A stretch of DNA of 58,891 bases from assembly GCA_009778475.1 (NCBI GenBank), contig WRJS01000007.1:1-58891 (forward strand). The letters run 5' to 3'. This DNA is from Kiritimatiellota bacterium. GTDB taxonomy: Bacteria; Verrucomicrobiota; Kiritimatiellia; RFP12; UBA1067. Within the stretch, counting starts at the first letter, position 1, and each line of letters opens with the position of its first letter. The position numbers and the translations under genes were made by a program. Under the pieces are notes generated by a model. It worked only from the letters and a program-made list of their open reading frames with translations, searched no databases and was not told the origin of the DNA. Below are positions 24,893 through 33,700 of this stretch, in pieces.

Positions 24893-25980
24893 GCTGATGC
24901 ATCCACAGCCGAAAGGCGGTTGCCACAAGGTGGTGCGGGCATTCCTGCCCGCATGAGAGAGTCTTCTCACAGCCGAAAGGCGGTTAGAACACACTTCCAG
25001 ACAAACAAGGACGAGAAGTTTGCGGGGTGTAGTTACAGCCGAAAGGCGGTTAGAACACACTGGTCTGCTGCTCCCATCCCAGGTCCCTCGGGTGTAATTA
25101 CAGCCCAAAGGCGGTTAAGTCACAACTTGCTCGGTCATTTGCTGCTCCCCTTTGCCGGTGTACCCACAGCCGAAAGGCGGTTGACACAATCTGGGCTCCA
25201 GCTTGGATGGAAAATAGATCGGGTGTGACTACAGCCGGCAGGCGGTTAGCACAAGGTGGTGCGGGCATTCCTGCCCGCATTAGAGAGTTTTCTCACAGCC
25301 GAAAGGCGGTTGGGTCACATTCACTAGCAGCCACTCCGCGTCGAGCAAGAAGGTGTAGTTACAGCCGAAAGGCGGTTAGAACACACTCCAGCTGGATGCC
25401 GGAACACATCGCAAAGCGGTGTAGTTACAGCCGGCAGGCGGTTAGCACAAGGTGGTGCGGGCATTCCTGCCCGCATTATAGAGTTTTCTCACAGCCGAAA
25501 GGCGGTTAGTGCACACCTCCGCCGTGAAAACAACAGCCTTTTTGTGGTGTAGTTACAGCCGAAAGGCGGTTAAGTCAAAACCATTTTTGCGTAAAGTAAG
25601 GGGGGGTAACTTGGTGTAGTTACAGCCGAAAGGCGGTTAGAGCACACCGACACCGAACCCATATCCCATCACTTCTGGTGTAGTTACAGCCGAAAGGCGG
25701 TTAGAACACACTTCCAGACAAGCAAGGCCGAAAAATTTGCGGGGTGTAGTTACAGCCGAAAGGCGGTTAGAACACACTTGACGCCGTTACACATTTTTAT
25801 CCATTTTGGTGTAGTTACAGCCGAAAGGCGGTTAGAACACACTCAAGTTACCTTCGTTCAAATAAATTGTCGGGTGTAGTTACAGCCGAAAGGCGGTTAA
25901 GTCACAACCATGCGGAAGGATACAGTGTAGTAGTTGGTGTAGTTACAGCCGCAAGGCGGTTAATACATATTTCGCTTGCC
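24893..25980. CRISPR. CRISPR array, 17 repeats and 16 spacers, next to the cmr operon
   Basis: The core ACAGCCGAAAGGCGGTT (small variants) begins at 24905, 24969, 25035, 25100, 25166, 25231, 25295, 25361, 25427, 25491, 25555, 25622, 25686, 25752, 25817, 25882 and 25945, a period of 63-67. The full repeat is about 35 bases: GGTGTAGTT, then the core, then AGAACACAC; GTGT and ACAC at its ends and GCC-GAAA-GGC in the middle can pair. Spacers are about 27-32 bases. The central core is constant while both edges vary between units. The last repeat (25945) is altered on its 3' side and the first on its 5' side. Direction is unclear; AT-rich sequence on the right could be a leader, implying leftward transcription. 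Confidence 0.88.
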
Positions 25981-26558
25981 CCTGAGCTCTACCCAGTGTA
26001 CGCAAATTATTGTTGGCGTGTGCTGTAATTTATTTTAATCTGTGGAATTTGCGTCATCTGCGCGAAACATTAGAGCTGTCCTAAAACCGCAAGGGGCAAG
26101 ACCGTTTTAACCGCAAAACGCGCGAAATACGCAAAAAAGATTGACCCTCCAATAAAAAAGCGCTCATGAATTTTCGCGCCTTTCGTGTTTTTCGCGGTTC
26201 ATTTCAGGTTGTGACCTCGACCCGGATTGAAAAGTCTTTTTGGGGAACTCGGGTTTTAGGACAGGCCTATTAAGAAAGCGGAGGTTTAGGGGATTGGGTT
26301 CTTTCCGCGCGGAGACGCAAAGGCGCAGGGATTTTCACAGAAAAAATGCTGCGGGGCGGCGGGATGTGGACGGCGGGAACGCGGATAACGGAAATGCGGG
26401 ACCACGGGATGACAAAACTATAGGACTACGGATGAGAACCCGTGCGGACGCGGCGTTACAGCCTGTCGCCCCGTGGTCCTGCCGTCCGTAGTCCTCTCAT
26501 CCCTCCCGTAGTCCAAAGGTGATGCGGGCATTCCTGCCCGCATCAGGCCGCAGACCGG
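25981..26558. other. Intergenic region after the array with a 190-base inverted-repeat element
   Basis: No gene is supported here. TGTCCTAAAACC (26077-26088) and its exact complement GGTTTTAGGACA (26252-26263) bound about 190 bases that contain TTTCGTGTTTTTCGCGGTTC-type repeats, resembling a MITE. At 26522-26543 lies the ATGCGGGCATTCCTGCCCGC palindrome, the same sequence found in three array units. The short open frame at 26240-26491 runs through repeats and has no recognisable product. Confidence 0.5.
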
Positions 26559-27662
26559 TTACGGCAGGTTGATGACGCTCAGCGTGTGGACTTTGTCATT
26601 CACCGAGTTCTTCAGGCCGGGGAAGGTCATGTCGAAATTCGAGATGATGAGCTTGCCGTCCCACACCATGCACTCGCAGGGCTGGTCGAGCAGGCCGTCG
26701 GCGCCGTCGGTGTCGTCGTTGATCCAGAACATCTCCAGTTTCTTGTTCTTGATGTCCCAGTAGAGGATCGCGTTCCGCTCGGAGTCGGCGATGAAGATCC
26801 AGTCCTTCTTCGCGTAGTAGTTCACGCCGTCCACGCAGGGCAGGAGCTTGGTGTCGTTGACCAGCGTCTCCAGCTTGCCGTATTTGCCGTTCTTGAGCTT
26901 CATGACGTAGAAGTGCCCGTCGCCGAAGTTGCCGGTGTAGATGTTGCCGTCCTTGTCGAAGCACATGCCGTCGGAGGCGGCGTTGTCGCCGCGGTGGTTG
27001 GGCGTGCAGGACGCGACGTCGAGGAGGTAGGGGTCTTTGGCGTAGTCTTCCTTGTTGAGGATTTTCGCGGGGCCGTTCTTGAACGCGCTGAACGGGACGC
27101 AGTACACGCCGCCGAGGTTCTTGTCCGGGAGGTCGAAGAACGTGTCGGTGAAATAGACCGCGTTGCCGCGGCAGCGGACGGCGTTCGCCAGCTTGATGTT
27201 CTCGACGACGGTGTCGGCGGAGAGCGCCTCGCCGGTCTTGGGATCGACGTTGACGCGCACGACGCGGGACTTGTAGTTCTTGTCCGTGAAATACTGGTTG
27301 TCGGCGTAGTAGAGGTTGCCATCGTCGCCGAACTCCATGCCCATCGGGAAACCCAATCCCGTGTCAGGGTGGCGGAGCGCGGCGTAGAATACGGACCACT
27401 GCTTGGTCTTCTTGTCGAACTTCATGATCGCGCCCGGGTAGGACTGGTCGATGAAGTTCGGCGCGGACACGTAGAAGTTGCCCTGCTTGTCCTGCGCCAT
27501 CCCGTCCGGGACGTTCACGATCTCGCCGAACTGCTTGAACAGTTTCGGGCGGAATTTCTCGTTGACCGAGAACTCCGAGGCCTTCTGAGGAAACTGCGCC
27601 ATTGTTTGACAGGTGACGGCCGCCGCCACCCCGACCAGAGCCCATTTGCTCACATTATTCAT
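26559..27662 (-). CDS. Secreted SMP-30/gluconolactonase-like beta-propeller protein
   Basis: The 367-residue protein has a signal peptide (about 1-22, ending TMAQ). The mature part has recurring G-N-x-Y and D-G-x-x-x-D-x-x-G-N blades: PDGMAQDKQGNFYVSAPN, MEFGDDGNLYYADNQ, SDGMCFDKDGNIYTGNFGDG and the ENIKLANAV segment. This matches SMP-30/gluconolactonase/LRE-like six-bladed propellers that bind a divalent metal and open lactones, though the substrate cannot be read from sequence. A signal peptide points to the periplasm or outside. It is transcribed away from the NapH-NapG fusion gene. Confidence 0.75.
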   Translation of the reverse strand: MNNVSKWALVGVAAAVTCQTMAQFPQKASEFSVNEKFRPKLFKQFGEIVNVPDGMAQDKQGNFYVSAPNFIDQSYPGAIMKFDKKTKQWSVFYAALRHPDTGLGFPMGMEFGDDGNLYYADNQYFTDKNYKSRVVRVNVDPKTGEALSADTVVENIKLANAVRCRGNAVYFTDTFFDLPDKNLGGVYCVPFSAFKNGPAKILNKEDYAKDPYLLDVASCTPNHRGDNAASDGMCFDKDGNIYTGNFGDGHFYVMKLKNGKYGKLETLVNDTKLLPCVDGVNYYAKKDWIFIADSERNAILYWDIKNKKLEMFWINDDTDGADGLLDQPCECMVWDGKLIISNFDMTFPGLKNSVNDKVHTLSVINLP

Positions 27663-27801
27663 CTGATGTCTCTCCTTGCATGAGTGTTGGCTTCACATAA
27701 ACCAACACAATTGTTATGCGTACCAGTATAGCAGACCGCGCGGCGTTTGGCTATCGGGAAAATGCGGGAAAATGAAATATTCTTGAGCGCCCTCGAATGC
27801 G

Positions 27802-27822
27802 ACCGGCCTCAGCCGGTTTTTT
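27802..27822 (+). terminator. Short terminator-like hairpin
   Basis: ACCGGC-CTCA-GCCGGT is followed by five T. It faces rightward in the divergent gap, ahead of the promoter of the fused iron-sulfur gene, and may block read-through antisense to the propeller gene. Confidence 0.45.
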
Positions 27823-27853
27823 GCCGAATGCAAGAAAGGCGGATTTCCTGCGC

Positions 27854-27882
27854 TTGACGTAACGCGGCCACAAGGTTATTCT
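27854..27882 (+). promoter_or_regulatory. Promoter of the NapH-NapG fusion gene, apparently leaderless
   Basis: TTGACG (27854-27859) and TATTCT (27877-27882) are 17 bases apart. The ATG at 27889 lies 7 bases after the -10, where transcription would begin, and no Shine-Dalgarno is present. Confidence 0.5.
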
Positions 27883-27888
27883 AGTGTC

Positions 27889-29085
27889 ATGGATTTGAGG
27901 CGAATTGTGACAAAGCGGCGGGTCGTGCGCGGCGTGGCGCTGGCGGCGGCGGCGGGGTGTGCGGTGCCGTTGGCGGCGGGGCATCCCGTGTGGCTGCTGA
28001 GGGCGGTGCCGTCGTTCAGCCCCGTGCTGGGGCTGTTCGCGTTGCTGGCGGGCACGGCCGGGGTGTTTCAGGTTGGAGCGCTGGCGGTGGCGGCGGCGAG
28101 CTTTTTCTCGCCACGTTTTTTCTGCCGATGGCTGTGTCCGACGGGGACGTGCCAAAGCGCGGCTGTGGCGGCGCGGCGCGTGGTCCGCTGGGGCAGCGCA
28201 GGTATTCCTGCCTGTACAAGTCCCGGACAGCAGGAATGTCTGCCCCGCTTTGCAGTGTGGATTCTGTTTGTGGGCGTGGGTGCGGCGCTGGCGGGATACC
28301 CGTTGTTCGCGTGGCTTGACCCGTTGGCGTTGTTCAATGCGTCTGCCGGGCTGGCGCACAATCACGCGGCGGCAGCGGATTGGGTGACGGGCGCGGGCGT
28401 GCTGGCGCTGATGGTGCTTGCGGTGCTTGCGCCGGGGCTGTGGTGCGGGAGGGTTTGCCCGCTGGGGGCGTTTCAGGATTTGCTGCGCCTGCCGCTCCGT
28501 CTGCGCAGAGAGGCAACGTTCAGGGCGCAGGCCGCGACGCTGAGCCGCCGCGCGTTTTTAGGGCTGGGGATGGGCGCAGGGTGGTGCGTGGTGGATCCTG
28601 GGTTTATGGACGTCGTGCCGGCAGTGTATCCGCCGGGGAGCGTCGATCCGGATCTGTTCCGGCGGCTGTGCTCGGCGTGCGGCGCGTGCGTCCGCGCATG
28701 CCCAGCCGGTATTTTGCGGCACAGCACGGCCCTTGCGGCGATGGTTGATTTTTCACGGGGCTATTGCCATGAGGGTTGCACGCGATGCGGCAAGGCCTGC
28801 CCGACGGGCGCGATCGCACGGTTCACAGAGGAGACGAAGTATGCGAGCCGCACCGGCGTGGCACGGGTGAATAACGCGCGGTGCAACCTTGCGGACGGGC
28901 GTTTGTGCCGTGTGTGCGTGGACACCTGCCCTTATGATGCGTTGGATATTGAGGCGGACGTGGACGGTATGCCGCGTCAGGTCATTGTGGACCGTGAGCG
29001 TTGCACGGGGTGCGGCTATTGTGAGTATGTCTGCCCAGCCGCGCCAGTGGCGATTCGGATTGCCAGAAGGAAGAGGGTGATATGA
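27889..29085 (+). CDS. Fused NapH-NapG-like polytopic iron-sulfur protein
   Basis: The 398-residue protein has about five membrane helices in the first 210 residues with FCRWLCPTGTCQ and CGRVCPLGAFQD, the C-x-x-x-C-P motifs of NapH. At about residue 220 follows LSRRAFLGLGMGAGW, a twin-arginine-like motif of the kind that begins NapG. Then come ferredoxin clusters CSACGACVRACPAG, CTRCGKACPTGA, CRVCVDTCPYDA and CTGCGYCEYVCPAAP. The order is that of NapH and NapG joined. The segment GSAGIPACTSPGQQECLPRF (about 102-121) is encoded by a dispersed palindromic repeat. The gene overlaps yihY by 4 bases. Role: quinol-to-periplasm electron transfer, inferred. Confidence 0.75.
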   Translation: MDLRRIVTKRRVVRGVALAAAAGCAVPLAAGHPVWLLRAVPSFSPVLGLFALLAGTAGVFQVGALAVAAASFFSPRFFCRWLCPTGTCQSAAVAARRVVRWGSAGIPACTSPGQQECLPRFAVWILFVGVGAALAGYPLFAWLDPLALFNASAGLAHNHAAAADWVTGAGVLALMVLAVLAPGLWCGRVCPLGAFQDLLRLPLRLRREATFRAQAATLSRRAFLGLGMGAGWCVVDPGFMDVVPAVYPPGSVDPDLFRRLCSACGACVRACPAGILRHSTALAAMVDFSRGYCHEGCTRCGKACPTGAIARFTEETKYASRTGVARVNNARCNLADGRLCRVCVDTCPYDALDIEADVDGMPRQVIVDRERCTGCGYCEYVCPAAPVAIRIARRKRVI

Positions 29086-30599
29086 AGAGAGTATCGGATG
29101 AGGAGTTGTCGGGCGTGGCGCGCGCGCTTGCGTTCGTGCGGCGCGGGCAGTGGCAGGTGCAGGCGGAGAGGCTGCCGTGGGTGCGGCGCGTGGGGCTGAA
29201 GGCGCTGCGGTTCGTCACGCTCGTGGCGGACGGGTTCAAGCGCAACCAGTGCGCGCTCCATGCGGCGTCGCTGACGTTCTATTCGCTGATGTCGCTGGTG
29301 CCGGTGCTGGTGCTGGCGTTGTCGCTGGCGCGGGCGCTCGTGGGCGCGGACTATGTGCGCGGGCAGGTTGACACGCACGTTGACGCATGGCTGGCGCAGT
29401 TCGAGCAGTCGGTGGACGTCGCGCAGGAGAGCGCGGGAGAGGAGGACGGCGAGCACACGGCGGTGCTGGCGTCGTTCACCGCGCAGGTCAAGGAGGTCAC
29501 CGACAAGCTCTACACGCAGATCGAGGCCATCCATTTCGGGACGCTGGGGGGCATCGGCCTGGTGATGCTGCTCTGGACGGCCATGGGGATGCTGGGCAAG
29601 GTGGAGGGGAGTTTCAACGCGGTGTGGGGCATCGCGAAGTCGCGGCCGTGGATACGGAAATTCTTCGACTACCTCGGCGTGATCCTCATCCTGCCGTTCC
29701 TGATCACGGCGGTGTCGTCCGTGCCGATCGCGTCGAAGGTGATGGCGATGATGGACAAGACGGTGGGCGGTGCGACGGCGGCGACGTTCGGCCAGCTGCT
29801 GAACAGCGCGTTCTTCAAGACCGGCACGACGCTGGTGTTCGGCACGCTGGCGTTCGCGTTCCTGCTGGGGTTCATGCCGAACGGCCGCGTGAAGGTCAGG
29901 TCCGCGTTCGCCGGCGGTTTCGTGACGATCGTGCTGTTCGCCGTATGGCTGAAAATCTGCACCATGCTGCAAGTGGGCATCGCGAAATACAGCGCGTTGT
30001 ACGGCGGTTTCGCGGTGCTGCCGATCCTGCTCTTGTGGGTGCAGATGAGCTGGCAGATCGTGCTGCTGGGCGCGGAGATCGCATTCGCCGCCCAGAACCG
30101 CGACACCTACGTCCTGGAGCAGTACGCGACCGGGGCGAGCCTGCGCGCGCGGCTGATGCTGGCGCTGGCGTTGTGCGCGGAGGCTGCGCGGCAGGCCAAG
30201 GCGCAGGGCGGCGGGCCGTTCGCGGCGGAGGCGTTCGCGCGTGCGCGCGGCATCCCGCACCGCCTTGTGCGCGAGGTGCTGGACGACCTGACGCGCAACC
30301 GCATCTTCGCCCGCGTGGCGGACGCGCCGGGGCAGTACCTGCTCTACAAGTGCGGCGACAGCATGACCGTCGCGGAGGTCGTCAGCGTGCTGCTCGACAA
30401 CGGCGAGTCGCCCGCGACGCTCGGCCTTGACAGCCTCGGGCTGGAGGCGCACGAACTCGACAAGACGATTGATGACGTCATCGAAAAGCACTTGGCGATG
30501 AAGGTGGATCAAAAGCCGGGAGCGCAGGGCTTCCGCCCTGCTTCGCCAAAACACCTTGACCCCCTAAGTATTCAGGGGGAGGGGACAAAGGCGACCTAG
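29082..30599 (+). CDS. YihY/RNase BN-like (BrkB family) membrane protein
   Basis: The 505-residue protein belongs to the YihY family of inner-membrane proteins with about six helices: CALHAASLTFYSLMSLVPVL (about 64-83) is the signature A-A-x-x-x-Y-S-L-x-x-L-x-P, followed by helices near 165, 205, 245, 280 and 320 with GGFAVLPILLLWVQMSWQIV. A soluble C-terminal domain (about 350-475) looks like a winged helix, as in longer members. The last roughly 28 residues, including KPGAQGFRPASPK, are encoded by the dispersed repeat at 30515-30541, so the native end was probably replaced. The function of the family is unresolved. ATGA overlap with the iron-sulfur gene. Confidence 0.8.
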   Translation: MKRVSDEELSGVARALAFVRRGQWQVQAERLPWVRRVGLKALRFVTLVADGFKRNQCALHAASLTFYSLMSLVPVLVLALSLARALVGADYVRGQVDTHVDAWLAQFEQSVDVAQESAGEEDGEHTAVLASFTAQVKEVTDKLYTQIEAIHFGTLGGIGLVMLLWTAMGMLGKVEGSFNAVWGIAKSRPWIRKFFDYLGVILILPFLITAVSSVPIASKVMAMMDKTVGGATAATFGQLLNSAFFKTGTTLVFGTLAFAFLLGFMPNGRVKVRSAFAGGFVTIVLFAVWLKICTMLQVGIAKYSALYGGFAVLPILLLWVQMSWQIVLLGAEIAFAAQNRDTYVLEQYATGASLRARLMLALALCAEAARQAKAQGGGPFAAEAFARARGIPHRLVREVLDDLTRNRIFARVADAPGQYLLYKCGDSMTVAEVVSVLLDNGESPATLGLDSLGLEAHELDKTIDDVIEKHLAMKVDQKPGAQGFRPASPKHLDPLSIQGEGTKAT

Positions 30600-30700
30600 G
30601 GGACGAAGGCGTTTTCTCCCCTAAGTCCCTTTCCCCTAATGCCCAATTGCAAGGCGGAAGCCTTGCGCTCCCGGCGATTCCTCTCATTTGGGCGGTTCAT
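30515..30700. repeat. Paired copies of the GGGAGCGCAGGGC repeat
   Basis: One copy (30515-30541) lies inside the yihY reading frame and an inverted copy (30646-30675) lies after its stop. Between them CCCCTAAG and GGGGACAAAGGCG blocks are also arranged as inverted pairs. Confidence 0.7.
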
Positions 30701-30709
30701 GAACCGCCC

Positions 30710-33700
30710 TTACGGCATCCCCACGCGCACCTTGAAGAAGCACATCCCTTCGGGTATGTCGTTCGGGTCGATGGGTGTCCATTCCGCCGCGTCGAGTGAG
30801 GGTTTGGCGAGCAGCGTGTACGCGCGCGTCCCGTCACGGAGATGCGGGTCCCACGTCACGACGGGCTTGTTGTCGTCCATCTCAATCCGCACCGTGAAGC
30901 GGTTGTTCGGGTCGGATGGATTCTCAAAACCGATGACGTACAATTCCCAGACGTAGTACCCATTGTTCGGGTCTCTGCTGTTCGCCCGCGCCTCATAGTC
31001 CCCGCCGTTCACGCCGTAATGCGTGTCCAGCCACGCATACGGCACAGGCACAGGCGTGGTCTGCGTCTCGGAGCCGGGTATGTACTCATACGCCCCCATG
31101 TCCACCGTGCCGTTTTGGATGCGCGGGTTGCTGTCAAAGTCGGTTGTGATGGTGGCCCATACCCAATCACCGATAATGGAATCATACTCTTCAGTTTCAT
31201 ACGACAGATAATCGTTGTTCCCCGAATCGATGCACGGCGACCCTTCCCGCAAATGGAAATCCCCGTCCGCCGCGTCCACGAAAAGCGGATCCGTGTCGAT
31301 GTTTCCTGTGCCATTGGGCAGCGGGTATGTGCAGGAATAGTTGAAATTGCCCCCAGCATAATTATTTGTCTCGCCGTTGGAAAGGGTGTTCCCCCAGACG
31401 ATGCAGTTGTTCAGCGTACAGTAACGCGCCCCGCCGCCGTCACCTTCCCGCCATTCTCCTGCGCAAGAAGTGTCGTCCCAGCCTCCTTCCGCAACGTTGC
31501 CCGCGAGCGTGCAGTTGTTCAGCGTGCACTCTGCCGCCCCACCGCCGCAGGCAGCCGTGTTACCCGTCAGGATGCAGTTGTTCAGCGTGCTGTACGCTGC
31601 TCCGCCGCCGCTGCTGTCCCTGTGATTGCCACCTGTAGCCGAGTTACCCGTCAGCACACAGTTGTTCAGTGTGCCGTCACGCGCTCCGCCGCCGTAGTAC
31701 CCGTACCCGTTGCGCAAGGTGAACCCGGTGAGGCTGCCATTAAACAGTACCGCGCAAGTCTGTACGCCGCCGCCGTCGATGACGGTATGCGCCGCGCCGT
31801 TGACGCTGCGGATCGTGATGATTCCCGCGTAGCGCGTCGTGAACGGCGCATAGACCCCGTTCGTGACGATGACCTCGCCACCTGCCGCGACACAGTTGAC
31901 GGCCGCTTGCAGGGTTTTCTTGGCCGTCCCCCAACTTGCGCCGTCGCCGCTGTTGTCTGGGCGCGCCGCATCGACATAGACCACGGGCTGCAGCGTGAAA
32001 GGCCCGGTCTGCGCCTCATACGCGCCCATGTCCACCGCGCCTCCCGAGAAACGCGGGTTCCCGTCAAGGTCGCTCTCGCTCTCGTCCACGAAGTAGGTGC
32101 ATCCCGCGTCGATGCACGGCGAGCCGGATTGCAGACGGAAGTCGCCGCCCGCCGGAGACACGAACATCGGATCCTGCGCGATGTTCCCGTACCCTACCGG
32201 TAGCGGCGCCGTGCAGGAGAAATCGAACGCGCTACCGCAATGGTTGCTGTGTATGCCGCCCGTGGCGGTGTTCCCCCACACGATACAGTTGGCCAGCCAG
32301 CCGTCCAACACGCCGCCGCCGCAGTCCGCCGAATTACCTGACAGCGTACAGTTGTGCAGGCTACTCTGGGAAGCCCCGCCGCCGCACTCAGCCGAATTAC
32401 CCGAGAGCGTGCAGTTGTACAGGCTGCATTCACTCGCCCCGCCGCCGCACTCTGCCGAGTTGCCCGAGAGCATGCAGTTGACCAAAGAACACTCGTACGT
32501 CCCGCCGCCTTCGCCGCCTTCCCATTCTTCCCAGTAATCATTCCAATAGCCTGTCGCCGAGTTACCCACCAGAGTGCAACCGTCCAGTTCACACCCCGCC
32601 GCCCCGCCGCCGTATGTCGCCGTGTTGCCCGTCAGGATGCAGTTGTCCAGCGTGCCGTAACACGCCCCGCCGCCTTCGCCGCCTTCCCAGTAATCACCAT
32701 TCCAATGTCCTGTAGCCGAGTTATCCGCAAGGGTGCAGCCGTTCAGTTCACATCCCGCCGCCCCGCCGCCGTCTGCCGCTGTGTTGTTCGTCAGGATGCA
32801 GTTGACCAGCGTTCCGTCATACGCCCCGCCGCCGCTCCCGCCTTCCCAGTAATCACCATTCCAACAGCCTGTCGCCGAGTTACCCGCAAGGGTACAACCG
32901 TTCAGGTCACATCCCGCCGCCCCGCCGCCGTCTGCCGCTGTGTTGTTCGTCAGGATGCAGTTGACCAGCGTGCCACCGCGCACCCCGCCGCCGTAGCCGC
33001 CTTCCCATGTCCCGCGGTCAATATCCCAATACCCCGCCGCGTTGCCCGCGAGCGTGCAGTTGGCCAGACCGCATTCACACGCCCCGCCACCCTCGGCCGC
33101 CATATTGCCCGAGAGGATGCAGTTGTCCAGTGTGCATTCAGCCGCCCCGCCGCCGTAGCCCCAGCACCATTCCCATTCCCACGCCTCATACCCATCGTCC
33201 CTGTACCAAAACCCCGCCGCGTTAGCCGTCAGCGTACAGTTGGCCAGCGTGCTTGCGCACGCCCCACCGCCATATTCCGCCGTGTTGCCCGAGAGCGTGC
33301 AGTTGTTCAGCGTGGCGCCAAACGCACCGCCCCCTGCACCCCCCGACCGTATCCACTCCCCCCAGTAGTCATCCCAGTACAGGTTCTCCCCCGCCCAGTT
33401 GCCCGTCAAGACGCAATTGTTCAGCGTGCTGCCGGAAGCCCCGCCGCCGTACTCCGCGATGTTGTCCATTAATATGCAGTCGTTCAGCGTGCCGCCCCGC
33501 GCCCCGCCGCCGCTGTCCTCCAGCCAATCCCACCCATACTCCACAATCCCGTTCATCAGCGTGAACCCTGTGAGGACGGTGTTGGTCTCCGCGTAGAAAT
33601 GGTAATCGTTCCCTTCGTACACCTCCCCCAGCGTGGCGCAACGCTCCCCCCACCCATCATAAATGCAGGTGCCTCCGCCGTAATAGCCGCCGTCGATGAT

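Noticed and set aside
24893..25980. Array as integron attC sites or plain tandem repeats
   Set aside because: There are no cassettes between units and no integrase; spacer-sized unique sequences with a steady 63-67 period beside cmr genes fit CRISPR.
26240..26491. 83-codon open frame after the CRISPR array
   Set aside because: It runs through the end of an inverted-repeat element and low-complexity sequence, has no ribosome site and no recognisable product.
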